64,000 nt of DNA from Cladobotryum mycophilum (lineage: Eukaryota > Ascomycota > Sordariomycetes > Hypocreales > Hypocreaceae), in the NCBI GenBank assembly GCA_036429605.1, contig CM071589.1:682001-746000 (forward strand), written 5' to 3'. Position 1 is the stretch's first letter, and every line of letters begins with the position of its first letter. Made by a program: the position numbers and the translations under genes. This document shows positions 22,361 to 34,105 of this stretch, piece by piece. The notes beneath the pieces are model-generated. The model was not told the DNA's origin and did not search any database. It saw nothing but the letters and a program-made list of their open reading frames with translations.

Positions 22361-24091
22361 TCATGAATGACCAGGCCAAGGCTTGCCGTGCTCCTTGTAA
22401 AATTCCCCAATCCACTGCTTAATCAGCGCCATCTCCGTGTCCATGACCTTCTTGACACCCGCATTGGCGGCGTAGTTCTTCATCGACAGGTCCCCGCAGT
22501 GCGCGGCGCCGGGGATGATGTTGACGGGGTGCTGGTCGGTGCTGGGGAGCTGGCCGTCGGGTCTCCAGTCGGAGGCCACGGTGGCGGGCCTCCAGGGGTC
22601 GAACTCGCCGACGGTCCAGGTCAGGCGGGTGGTGTTGACGTTGCGCCAGCCGCCGGTGATGCGGTTCACGTGGTGCACGTCGACGCCCTTGTTGAGGCCG
22701 TAGGTGAAGCCGTCTTTACCGGGGGAAGTAGAGCCCGCATTGGCGCACGTAGTATTCCTTGGTGACGAGGCGGGAGATGAGCTTGCCCTGACCGCGGTTT
22801 TGCCACCAGCCAAAGCTATAAAAGGTGTTAGTACGTGAAGTTTTATAGTGCTTCAAGGGTTTTCAACTTACGGTTCGTTGCAGAGGAACCACTCCCATTG
22901 GCGGTTACCGGCGTTGTCGGGGGTGATGTCAGTGTAGAGGGGGCTGGTCACGTTGTAACTGTTGAAGCACTCGGTGTTGTTGGCTCCCTTCCAGTATCCG
23001 TAACCCTCGCAAGCTGAAGAAGAGAGTCAGATTAAATTTCTTTTCCACTTGATATAGAGTATGTAGCGTATCGACTTACCATCGCTGAGGAAAAGCTCCT
23101 TGATGTACTTGGCAAAACCATTCAACGCCTTCTCGGTGCCCACACCCTCGGCACCAGGGACAGGCTCCTTGCTGCCGGGCCACTGGTTCTCGACGTAATC
23201 GCACCACTGCGAAAAGTTGCCGTAGCCGGTCGCGAAGGAGGTGCTCTGCCACGCGCCCAGGGGGTTGAACAGGACCGACGCAAAGTCGTCGTCGTGCTCC
23301 ACGTCGGCGAGGCCAAACTTGTCCTTGAGCTCGTGCTTGGCCGTCTCGTTGCGGCCGAGGAGGATCCTGTCGACCTCGTCAATGACCTTTGTGACGTCGG
23401 CGCTGCAGTTCTTGGGCATGGCCTGCTCGACGGTGACGCCGTACTGCCAGAGCTCGTCGAGGGCCTCGACGACGGCGCTGGAGGCGTGGTAGCCCCAGAA
23501 GGTGCCGGGGGCGAGGGCGTGGGTCCAGGCGGTGAGGGCGCCGCTGTAGGAGCAGCCGGAGAGGATCCAGGGGGCCTTGTCGGGCGTGCTGGTGTGGTTG
23601 GCGTCAAAGGGGAGGTCGACGTGCTGGGCGAAGTACGTCAGGTCGCGGATGGAGTTGTCCAGCGTCAGGTGGACCATGTTGTCCGTGGTGAGCTCCTTGT
23701 AGGGGGAGCTGGTGCCCCAGTAGCGGTGCTCGAGGACGATGACGCCGGCGCCGGTGTTGTTGGCCAGAGTGCCGGTAATCGTCCTGTTCGTGGCATAGCC
23801 CTCATAGCCGGCCAGCGCAACCTCGCCGGGCGTCATGAGAATGATGGGCGACCCGGGACCAGCGTAGAAATCGCCGTTGAAGAAGAAGTGCTGGGTGAAG
23901 GTTCCCAGCTCCGGGTGGTCGTGGTCAATGAGCTGCTGGAAGGTGCCGTTTGTCACGCCGCCCTGCTGAGCGAGGAGAGTCAAGGCATCCTCGAGGGGCT
24001 CTGGGGGAACACCCATCTTGGAAGGCCGAAAGGCGAGCGCAGAGCTGGCGAGCAGCAGCTCTGCAGCCGCGGTGAGGGTGAAGGATCGCAT
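22361..24091 (-). CDS. secreted serine carboxypeptidase S28 (frame broken in a C tract)
   Basis: Peptidase family S28 (lysosomal Pro-X carboxypeptidase / extracellular serine carboxypeptidase). Exons on the minus strand: 23080-24091, 22872-23013, 22361-22815. The start at 24091 gives a signal peptide (RSFTLTAAAELLLASSALAF). The nucleophile Ser is in SGCSYSGAL; the Asp is in GEFDPWR and the His in GAAHCGDL. HRYWGTSSPY and many N-glycosylation sites fit a secreted enzyme. In exon 3 the frame is lost after QCGLYFP and resumes at GKDGFTYG. Removing one base from the G5 tract 22721-22725 (plus strand) restores it. This looks like a homopolymer error more than true inactivation, because everything else is intact. 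Confidence 0.87.
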
Positions 24092-26002
24092 GTTGCTTTT
24101 TTGGGAGAGAGGTGGGACCAGAAAGCAACAAACGTCTTGTCTCAAATTGAGGGAGACCTGCCTGGCGAGAGAGAGCAAGAGAGATCAAGTCTGATCTTCT
24201 GTCGACATTACCCAAAAACAAGGACGACAAAGATTAAGTATTTATATAATCATAACGTTGGTGCTGCATATGTCTTGGACAAGCTCGGGTTGCGACGTGA
24301 CATTGTCGATTTTCTGCGACTTGACTTGCTGCAGCTCCAAGTACATACACGGCATGGGGCTTATCAGGGATGTAGGTCCGGCCGCCGCCGAGGGAGGAGT
24401 CGCAGCAACAGCGTCTTTTTTGGCTCCTTCGCCCGCAAAGTGGATTTCCATTATTCCAAAAGGGTTCGGTGCTCCAAAGGTTCCTTGAAGGGGGAGGGGG
24501 TTGTCTCCGGTTGGGGCTCCTCTCTCCCTCCAAAGGAAGCAGCAATTCCCGCGATGGAAAACTAAGGTGAGCCTACCGGAGTTGCAGGGTTGTGCAGGTC
24601 TTTTTGCAAAAGGGCCCTTTTTGGGGAGGGAGGGGGCGCCAATCTGACCCGAGACCGAGAGGCTACAGGAAGACCCCCGCTTCAGAAGGTCCCTTGCAGA
24701 TGGTGAATATGCTGGTGGGCTTACCCTGGTCGGTCTGGTCCCTTTTGTTAGTTAGTTTGACTGCCGTTGTTGACTTACAGGGAGGGGAGGGGAAGAGTTC
24801 ACCTTGGCTATGAGAGGAGGACTCACCTCTGAGTAAGTAAGTCAGTCAGTCATCCCCTGATGGTTGTATTTGCAAGTACAACCTCATTCACTCATGTGCC
24901 TTGCCATTCAACACGGTCATTTTGCCATCCGAATTCCTGTCCGACTTGGTCACGCATCTTTCGTGACGCTGCCCCAGCCGCCACCACAATCTTGCCCCCC
25001 GTCCGCCCTCCAAATGTGTTCACCTTCCTAATGTAGTAACAGCCCGGATGACCCGACCCGGCCCTACGCACGCACGCCCTTCTTGAAAAGGTCCCTCGTC
25101 CATTTGATTGTCGTTAGCTGGTTTAATAAGCCGACTGACTGCCTGCAAGGAACAATAGGCCAACCTTCTAGGTTGGGAATAATGCTCTTCACTCTATTCA
25201 GGCCCGTATATCCGATCTCGATTATCCAAAAGCAGCAGCTTCTACATACATGCGTATTCTCCGTCCGTCTGCTCTGTTCTAGTTGACTAAATTTTTTTAA
25301 TATCCACACTTCTTGGCGTTGCTGTCCATGTCTCGGTCTGATGGTGGTCTCACCGAACGTAATATCCCATACGCCGCCTTGTGTTCGCCAGCGTGCAGCC
25401 CCCATGTTTTCACCCACGGCGTATCCCGTATCGGAAAGCCCACGCAGCTGATGGTGGTTTCTTTGGTGTTGTTCTGCAGCGGCGTCCTTTTGTTGTCTCA
25501 CAATTTCTCCAAGAGATAAGCCTCAAGAGAGCTGGTCATCCACATTCCAACCTTCCATCCACCCCGTCACGGGTCTCAAAAAGGACCCCTGTGCTTGGCA
25601 TGCTATTAGTCCCTCAGAGTGGTCATTTCCGGAACCTCGGTAACCGGAAGGGAGAGAAGAAGAAAAAAAGCATCTCATCACGTTGACAAATTATCTCGAC
25701 GGGAGAAATAATTGGTGTTTTTTCTTTTGCGTGACAACACTCCCACTGTGCAACGGGCGCCAACGTGCCGTTTCGTGATGCACTGCATCTTCTCGACGCC
25801 CGAGTATTGGGTTTTGTATTTATTTCCTACCATATTCGGCGCCCGCACTCGTATTACAAGCATGCGTTGTTCCATCGTCTGGGAGAAAAATTCCGCAGGT
25901 GCATGGCTGCGCTGGCTTTCTAGCAAAAGCCCTCTCAATTGCATCTCATACACGAGCATGTGGGATACTCACCGAATCTGAGGGACCAACGAGAGAAGAA
26001 GT
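24092..26002. other. intergenic region, about 1.9 kb
   Basis: No gene recognised. The left part is the promoter of the S28 peptidase gene. Frames at 25064-25501 and 25678-25959 (minus) show no family features and are not called. Confidence 0.4.
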
Positions 26003-28078
26003 TCAGAAATCTATCCAGATTTGGTCCAACACGTCTGCATCCCCCTCTCGCAACGGATTCTTCGCAACGTACTCATCGCCAAGGAGATACTTTTCCGATT
26101 GCGCGACAAGATCCCAATCCGTCTTCTCCAGCGCCTCGAGGAATCCATATCGGGGGTTAGGATTCACCTCTGGCTGGCCAAATTCACCGTCGTAGATGTC
26201 GGGGAGCCAAACTTGACATTCCTTCTGGTCAGATCTCGTCTGAAGTCTGTCTCGCAAGACGTCGAGCGCTCCGGCCCAGCTTCCTTTCTTTAACTGCACA
26301 GAGGCGAGCTCGAGTATTGTTAGATGGTCGCCTAATCCGTTGCAAAAGTGGTCCACTTGATCTTGAGTCAAAGATAAATGCCGTAGACGAACGTTCTTGA
26401 TGCGCGGCCAGTTTGCACTCCTCAGGGCCGGACCTATATAGTAATAGTCTTTTGTATTTGTGCTGCCATCTTCAAGACCTAGGGTGCGGAGAGACACTTC
26501 TACATCCTCTAGGCCTTGACCGGAGAGCATAGTAGTGAGAAACTTGTTGATGTACTGCCGTTTAGCTCGTAGAATCTGGCCGTCTCGGTGAGGTTGGTCA
26601 TTCATCCCGTCTCTCCCAATCGCAAACGATGCAAAGCCTTGGCATGCATCATGCAAGTCATCCCACACAGGATCGCGCAGGTGTTTCTCACCAGGACATA
26701 GCATGAGGTAGTTGCTCATAGTCGGAAAGCACCCAATGCTCAAGTGACGAATTGATGCTCCGGCCTGATGAATGGTGATTGGCAATTGAGATAGAAGCTT
26801 TGCGGGAAGCAACTCAAGTGGGCGCCTACGATGACGATGGCCATCAAATCCTTCAATATTCTCCCAGCCATATGCGTCGGTAATGAACCTCTCAAGCACA
26901 TCCATATCGCTCAGAATGATGGCTGGATCGTATCCATGTCGAGGCCGATCGATGGAGCCTTCGATTTGAACTGTGTTTGCGTTTGGCATCCTGGCCATAG
27001 AGGTAGCAACGACATTGGCAAATGTCCCTTCCACAATCAATGAGTACTGTTCCTCGTGTTTTTTCTGAAACTCTTCATGTCCTCTGAGTAGGACGAGCTG
27101 ATATTTTAAATGCTCTTCAGTCAGTCCCAGGTCAACGTCATAATCGGGCTCAAGGTAGGCGTCCCACGCCGCTACAAGGTCCCAGAAATTATGCATTGCC
27201 TGAAAATACTTTTTGCACAGCTTCAATTTCTCGTTGTCGTCCGTCTCGGAATCACAAAATTCCGTATAGTAGTCACATTACTCTCTAAACTCGTCAAGGT
27301 CCTGTTGTCTGCGGTATTTAAATTACGGCAAACTGGTGGCCATTTCCCTTGGGCGGTATTGTAAGCCAACCCAGATGCCGCAAACACCCTTGGCGAGGTG
27401 AGGTCGTTGAGAGATGGCCTCGAACCGGTTCAGTAAAGCCTTGTCGATTTGGACTTTGAGATAGGGGGAGAGATGTGGTGAGGCAAGTTCATTGAACAGA
27501 CGGCAGACTAGGCGCGCATTTTGCACGTTTCGTCGGCGTCTTTTGGCTCTCTTGGGACGATGGTCTTCTTCCCACTGTATTCGAGACATGGATGATATGT
27601 CTGGCGCCTGGAAATGGAGGAAGATCCTTTGCAGTATCTCCTCGGGGAGATTGAGGATGTGGAGAGGTCGGATATGTTCTCGTGAGAGGGTCATGGCTCT
27701 GGTCCATAAAGCATCACGCCGTAACTTGATACACTCCAATGTCTCGAGTCGGGCTTCATGATAGGGATCAGGTTCTGTTTTTGGAACAGGTTTCTTTTCA
27801 CCACGGCCGAGTCTCTTTTTACCGTTCTTGGTCTTAGGGTCCTCGTTGTCTAGGTTCCCTCTCACGCATTGTTCCTCTTCGTTGTCGCTATCGACACTAA
27901 CTCGGTCTGATGCATCGCCGTCTCCGTTTTTGGGAGCCTGAGGTGTAATGATATGGGCTACAGCGTGAAGGCGGTGTAGTTGCTCGTAGGTCTGTTGAAG
28001 CGTGAGACAGCCAACGTCGGGCCATTCTCTGCACAGAATGTCGTCCAGTGCGGCTGGTAAAGTCTCCTGCTCCTCCAT
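26003..28078 (-). pseudogene. F-box protein, two in-frame nonsense codons
   Basis: A 692-codon frame from ATG 28078 to the stop at 26003 reads as a typical fungal F-box/LRR-like protein: an acidic/basic N-terminus (GKKRLGRGEKK), the F-box core LHILNLPEEILQRIFLHF, then VQNARLVCRLFNELASPHLSPYL, GLQYRPREMA, the CDYYTEFCDSETDD segment and a long C-terminal region with leucine-rich-repeat-like strands (IKNVRLRHLSL). F-box proteins recruit targets to SCF ubiquitin ligases. The frame is broken by TAA at 27323-27325 and TAA at 27278-27280. Both fit CAA(Gln) to TAA changes, and homologous-looking sequence continues in the same frame on both sides. An intron could remove the first stop but not both cleanly. 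Confidence 0.75.
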
Positions 28079-29009
28079 GATGGCCAAAAAATTGATGGTA
28101 AGACGTTGAAAATAGACAACCTATAAGGTGCAGAGCGATCTCAAGATAGTCTTGATGTATTTATTCTTCCCCGGAATTAGGCTACTTACGGCAAGTGACT
28201 CACCCAGCCATGTGAAGGATTCTGTGGGTGGTTGGGGGTTAGGTGCATGATGCTGTATAGATCCGAACCAAATCGAAAAGGGACGACATTCATTTCAGTT
28301 ATTTGGTCTCATCATCGATATAGTACACTCAGTTGTAGAATTCTTTATTCTTACGAAATGCGACTCTATCAACGGTCGCGAGGGGGTGCTCCTGGACTTG
28401 TCAGCTCATATCCCGATGAGGCCGGCACCAAAAGGCTGAGGCGACTGTACTTTGATCTTGATAGCACGATATATATAAGCAACATCGTGAGAGTCGCACT
28501 CTATAGAGATATCAAAATACTGTTCTAGTTAGCGATAAGTGTATACATTTATATGAAGCTTGCGTATTTTGCAAGTTTATGGACGAAAATGGAGCAGAGT
28601 GCATGTCCATAAACATCAGGTGTGGAGTTATAGCCTACATACTGGCTAGACGGTGCTTATTCAGTACCAATATCTGTCATCGGAATTCCCAACATGGTGT
28701 CTGACATACTTCGGCCCGATCCAGGCTTACCGTTAGATGTAAAGTGGCCGAGAGGCTAAGTGGCAATATATAATAGTCGATGAGGGCATTCCAAGTTCTG
28801 GGGTACGCCAGGTGGGCCCGGAAAGGTTTCGTCCGCCTCGACTTCTTTGGTCTTTGAGAGCTAGTGATCCCCCTCTTGGAGAAAACACAAAGGATCAGCT
28901 ACGTTGTCAATGCTACAGGGGATATATGTACAATCTAATTATAGATTCTCAGTCAACTTTTCTTCTTCTTAGCTACCTTAATCAAAGACTTCCAACATAC
29001 AATTAAACA
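28079..29009. other. intergenic region
   Basis: No gene recognised. A GTGGCCGAGAGGCTAAG run near 28745 recalls a tRNA-Ser D arm but no tRNA can be folded around it. Confidence 0.4.
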
Positions 29010-29850
29010 TTAACACAGCTTTGCGACCCAAAATTCCACCTCAACATTAACCATGGGTAAGGACAGCTTAGATATTTCAATCACACTTGGATTGGGAATC
29101 TGGCCTTGAAAATACCGTTGAGCAATAACCTCTATGTCCGACCACTCGCGGAGGTCGGAAAGATACCAGACAGTCTTGAAGACGTTCCTTTTACTCAGGC
29201 TAGCCGCCGAAATAACATTTTCGAGGTTGTCAATAGAGATTTGGGCCTGCCTGTTGGTTGGTATCCCAGATCGATAGGTGTATGCCTCTTCGGCTGTTGT
29301 ATAACTGTAGAGGGGGATGGCAGCCGCCCCGGAGAGGATGATGTAGTTTTCGAAGCTGTATTTAGCCAAAGGTGTCTTTTGGAGTTCCTCTTTCGGTACT
29401 GCAAAGGTGGCTTCAACCTCGACATGAGCCCCTTTTTGCAGGGTCTTGTTTACAGCCATAGGCACAACCACCGGAGCATCCTCCTCATAGTTCTTGTAGA
29501 TTACAGCTAGACATTCCTGAAGAAGTCTCATGTCCGAAAGGTAAAGATTCAGCTTCTTAAGACCCATAGAAATACCGCCATCTTGAGTAGCCTTGTGTGT
29601 GGCATTCCAAATACAAGAGGCAAGCTCCGCGGAGATGCCATTGCCTATGGCGGATTCATTTGGAACGCCATGGACCATGAGTACCCCGGCCTCCTTATTA
29701 GTGGCAGCCCATTTCCTTGGACCGCTGCGTTCCTGGGTGATGGGTCCATCAACAGTGGTGGCGGCCAACACCTCCAGCTCAATTCTGGCCTCGGGATGGC
29801 TGCAGCAAGGCACTTCCAACAAGGTGCTCGTAGGAAGAGTTGGTTGAAAC

Positions 29851-32800
29851 CAGTGAAGCAATCCGATCAAACATAATAAACAAACAACCAAACAAACAAA
29901 TAATTTAAAGCTATTCACAGTCCCAAATAAGTAATTGTTCAAGGCTGAATATTTGATATATTTATCAAATTTAGGGTAGGTAGAATGTCTCGGAATATAT
30001 CCTTTCCGTAGCTATTTTTAGTACAAAATGATAGAATTTGGGTGGATAAACTTGGGATTTAAACCTACAACCTTTTAGCTATTATGACTAATTACGATAC
30101 CATTAGACTATACGGGCTTTTGATTGGTTAGTTACCTTTTTTTAGGCAATAAGGTTTAAGCTCATACTATTCTTTTTCGCGTTTTTATCACATCGCGTTC
30201 GTGATGCCTCTTATGATCAACACCACAATTACAACATCACAGCCTTAACCACCTTACCCTGGCCTTGACGATGAGTCTCACGGTTTTTAATGTATCGCGC
30301 CCTCGCGGCATTATCCAGCAGCTAATACCGCCCTCCCAAGATAACCCTCGAGCTTGCGAGACCTTTAATAACATGCTGGTCGCCACTTGGAAGGAAAAAC
30401 GATAAGTGAACGACGATTTGATGAGCAAGAAAGGCTCACGAGGCCGGACCAGCTGGATCGTAAATGAAGGGATCTTTATACGGGAAATTACGCCTTTAGA
30501 TCAATATGGTAAGCTCTCTTTTATCGCGTTTTTATTTAGTTAACCTTATCTCTTAGGCGATGCTTTCTAGGTCTGCCGACGATGTGATCATATGGGTCAT
30601 TCTAAGCCCTTTAAGGCATCAGCTACGACTTCTGCAAAAGAGCATTTTCAACGGGCTCATCGAATCTATCGATCTCTATCCGGCGGCTCGACTACAAGCT
30701 CTAATACCGATGATCAGCCTCCCCCGAAACGAACTCGAATATCTACGGTTTTTCCAAAGAACCAAGTCCATAAGCTTCATGAGCTAGCCCTTGGTTATAT
30801 TATCAACTCCAATGAAGCGTTCAATACATTTGACGATCCTTTTATCCGCAGCTTGATGATGGATCTTAATATGCAGCTTTTTTCTAGGTTATCATTGAAT
30901 AGAACAAACCAACGTCAAATGCTAGATACTATCTTCAATGATAATAAGAAAATTATTCGTGATGAGCTTCAGAATGCCCTGACGAAGGTGCATCTTGGCT
31001 TTGACCTCTGGACCTCGCCAAATAGGCTTGCAATAAATGGCATTGTTGTACACTTCACAGACCCTAATGGAATACATCAACATCGCCTTCTTGCCCTCCG
31101 GCAACAGTATGGGGCTCATACCGGCAATAATATCACATCAACACTCCATAAAGTCATCCAAGATTGGGATATTGAAGATCGCGTTGGTACTATTATCTGT
31201 GATAATGCCACAAATAATGATACCTGTATACAACATCTCTTCCAGCTTCTGAACCCTATGATGATGCCCTTAGATGCTTCTGACCGTCGAATGCGATGCT
31301 TTGGTCATATTCTTAACCTAGTTGGTCGGGCTTTTCTTTATGGAGAGGATAGTGAGACCTTTGAGCAAGAATCACAGCATTATGAGGCTCTTAAGGATAT
31401 TGATAAAGATCTTAGGCATTGGAGAAGGAGGGGGCCAATTGGAAAGCTTCGGAACATTGTGAAGTTTATTCGAAGCTCTCCACAGCGAAGTGAACGCTTC
31501 CAACACAGCGCCCACGAGCTTAATACAGAGGACTTTATACTCTTCGAGGAATCGGATAAAGAGCTTGAGGTTATTATGAACAACGATACACGATGGAATT
31601 CGACTTATCTAATGCTTGATCGTGCTATTAAAAAGCAAGCACACATCCAAGCCTTCATCCATAGAAGCCAGCTCGAGCCTGATCCATCGAATCGAATTCC
31701 AAATGAAGATGTTCTTATAATTGAGGATTGGCGGCTTCTCACAGAGGTCAAGGCGATCCTCGAGCCTCTTTATGAGCAGACAATGCAGTGTCAAAGCCGC
31801 GCCAAGGCCGGCGGATTTGGCCAGCTTTAGGAAGTCCTGACCGGCATTGAGTATCTTCTTGATGATCTTGAGTTTTGGAAGGCATTTTTTGATAGCCCAA
31901 CTGACGAGCAAATTGAACAGACTTCAAGCCAAATGCCGTTAGTGACAAAGAGGGCATCAACACGTTCTCAAAGGCAATTATCACAGCAAAATACACCAAG
32001 ATCACAGTCGCTTCCGATGGCCTCGTGGCAGAGTCTCCCCCAGCACATACGAGCCGAATACCAATCCGACGAGCGGCAAGATCAATTCAGGCGACTTCAA
32101 GGGCTTCAAGCTGACTCCAAAGCCTATCTTCGGCTATCAATTACAAATGCGTGGAAGAAATTAAACAATTACTATACAAAGCTTAGGGACTCGCCCCTTT
32201 TCGCTGCTTCTGTGATACTACATCCACAATATAATTTCCGATGGCTTAAGAAGCGGTGGAATGATCCTGATCAAGCGATTTGGTTTGATAATGCTATTGA
32301 GGGTTTGGAACGCTATTGGGAGCAGTGGTATCGTCAACACGATAACCTCTTTGTTATTGATCAACCTCCAACCCCCCGGTTCCTCAGCCTATGTTTTTAT
32401 CACGAAAGGAGCCCTCCAGGTTCCACTAGTAGATGACGAACACAACGCCAAAGGAGCCTGATCAAATCTCCGAGCTTGAGCGATATCTCCAACTACCTTA
32501 ACCGCGAGAAGTTGATGATCCTGTACAATGGTGGATATCACAGCAAACCTTATTTCCAACACTTAGTCAGCTTGCATTAGACCTTCTTGCTATTCCCGCA
32601 ATGGCAGCTGAATGCGAGAGAACTTTCAGTCAAGCCAAGCTAACGCTCTCGTCACAGAGGCTCTTGATGAAATCAGGAACCCTTGAGCAATTGGAATGCA
32701 TGAAGAGCTGGATACGGCAGGGCGCAGTATCCTTAGGAGGCGTTACTCTCTCTTGATAAACTATTAGTAAATGAGGTGATCACGAATCAAAAAGAAAACC

Positions 32801-33021
32801 GGTGATCGAAGGTAAGAAAACGGTGTGGATAACGAAGAAAAGAGCCCATAGCAATGCTTAGAAAATAATATATAAATAGCTTCACGATAGTTTCATTTTA
32901 CAACCCTGAGACAATTCAAATACCATCAAATCGAGCAAACAAACAAACATACTATCACCAAAGCTTCAAATACGCAAATCCAGGGCCCGGATTTGATTTG
33001 TTTGATCGGATTGCTTCACTG
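29851..33021 (+). mobile_element. complete hAT transposon with 8-bp target-site duplication
   Basis: The 3,171-bp element begins CAGTGAAGCAATCCGATC (29851) and ends with the exact inverted copy (33021); the perfect inverted match runs about 23 bp. Directly outside are identical 8-bp copies GTTGAAAC (29843-29850 and 33022-33029), the hAT hallmark. Both subterminal regions carry AAACAAAC-type repeats. It encodes one transposase on the plus strand, now damaged. It inserted into the RidA-family gene, whose strand is opposite. Confidence 0.93.
30421..32756 (+). pseudogene. hAT transposase, RIP-like nonsense mutations and a frameshift
   Basis: Exon 1 30421-30508 (MSKKGSRGRTSW...), intron 30509-30556, then exon 2. 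A BED zinc finger spans the intron (VCRRCDHMGHSKPF ... AKEHFQRAHRI). The RNase H-like core follows, with GFDLWTSPN, ICDNATNND (catalytic Asp), CFGHILNLV and NNDTRWNSTYLM. The C-terminal hAT dimerisation region has DDPVQWW and AAECERTFSQAKLTL, ending at TGA 32754-32756. Lesions: TAG 30568-30570 where hAT proteins have Trp, TAG 31828-31830 (FGQL*EVL, Trp in relatives), TAA 32499-32501 and a frameshift between about 32370 and 32460. All three nonsense changes fit CpA to TpA on one strand. The protein is inactive as written. Confidence 0.9.
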
Positions 33022-33304
33022 GTTGAAACCGCTGTTCAAAGTGTTGCTGGCAGACGTATGTCTCACGTACGTCTCTCATTCGCCGGGTTATTTTGACGAC
33101 TTTTGCACTGGAGTCGAAGTCGGCCAGTATATCATCAATATTCTACAAACAGTCATGAGATTGCTGCTCAATCGAGTGAGCGACAGCCCCGTTTCGCTCA
33201 GGTGTGACGAGTCCAAGAAAGACAAGTCGCGATCCTCTCTCCAATATATAACCAGGTTCACATGCCAAACCCTGGGGCGTATTCTCAGGTCGAATGGCTT
33301 GCAT

Positions 33305-34105
33305 TTTGAGGTGAAGATAATGATCAGAATAGACGGTGACACTGTCGTTTGGATGTTGTTGAGGGAGTTCTTGATGTGACGTCACGTCAAGCTTTGTCGA
33401 TAGTTTTCTCCTTAACCGCCATCATGCTGCCTTTTATACCTAAATTGAATGCATGCTAAGAGGTTCTCCAAGCATCCATAGCAGTCTATGTATACCAAAA
33501 GAATCCCGAATGCCAATTCCCATAGTAGGCGAATCCTGGCGCTAGAATTGCTCTGTCGTCGGTTGGGTGGCGAGAAGCTGCGCGATATCCGTCGTCGTAT
33601 TCCCACGCTGATAAAATCCGAAACCTTGCAGGTAAGTCCGCCCAAGATGTGTGATATTTCCACTCTGATTGATAAGGAATGCATCGGTGCAAGGATATAT
33701 CTCCTAGGAGATAATCCCCCACGTATATGAATCGTTGCAGAATTAATCAAAAAGCCATTTCCGCAGAGGTTTCAGTATGTCTCCGGTTACGAACCACTCA
33801 TTTGATTACGCCATTCTACACGGATGGCAGCTGAAGAGAATTGAAGCTTCAAGAGCCAGCCAGCTCTAGTTTAGTGTGGGCTTTTCAAGGGGTTTTGGGA
33901 ATTCCAGAAAGAGAGAACGATGAGCCGTGCTAGCGAGTGTACCGAGTCTCCATGGGATAGCTTGCAAGGCCGCTGGAGAAGCTCTCTACCTAAGATATGG
34001 AGACCACCGAGTCGTGATATTAAATCAATAGCCATGAATAGTAGGCGAATGGTCAAGTTCTAATTCTCTATCGTGTTCTAGATACTCTATATAGCATGAA
34101 GTCAA
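33305..34105. other. intergenic region
   Basis: No gene recognised. The upstream region of the RidA gene is at its left edge. A short plus-strand frame at 33488-33730 has no family features. Confidence 0.4.

Larger units (their letters stand above)
29010..33304 (-). pseudogene. three-domain RidA (YjgF) family gene split by a hAT transposon
   Basis: RidA-family folds normally form homotrimers; classical members hydrolyse reactive enamines/imines. The 5' part lies at 33030-33304 (ATG 33304, MQAIRPENTP..., the RidA start pattern). The 3' part lies at 29010-29842, ending VNVEVEFWVAKLC. Removing the hAT element and one target-duplication copy joins them in frame. The joined product holds three consecutive RidA-like domains: one ending ARIELEVLAA, one ending AHVEVEATFA and one ending the chain. 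A second lesion, TAG at 33143-33145 in domain 1, fits CAG to TAG. The catalytic Arg expected just before the final V-E-V strand is not present in any domain. The open frame's apparent N-terminus (up to 29942) is transposon end, not gene. Confidence 0.8.

Noticed and set aside
23294..24565. Plus-strand frame of 423 codons.
   Set aside because: Antisense shadow of the first exon of the S28 carboxypeptidase; Val/Gly/Glu-rich as expected from the complement of GC-rich coding sequence.
25064..25501. Minus-strand frame of 145 codons in the 24.1-26.0 kb gap.
   Set aside because: No domain, no intron-exon context, and overlapping frames of similar length on the plus strand; probably chance.
28740..28800. 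GTGGCCGAGAGGCTAAG resembling a tRNA-Ser D arm.
   Set aside because: No anticodon arm, T arm or acceptor stem can be placed around it.
29843..29942. Apparent hydrophobic N-terminus (LFVCLVVCLLCLIGLLHW) of the RidA reading frame, which looks like a signal anchor.
   Set aside because: It is the translated end of the hAT transposon; the real 5' part of the gene lies beyond the element at 33030-33304.
32993..33379. Plus-strand frame of 128 codons beside the hAT right end.
   Set aside because: It starts in the transposon terminal repeat and runs antisense to the first RidA domain.
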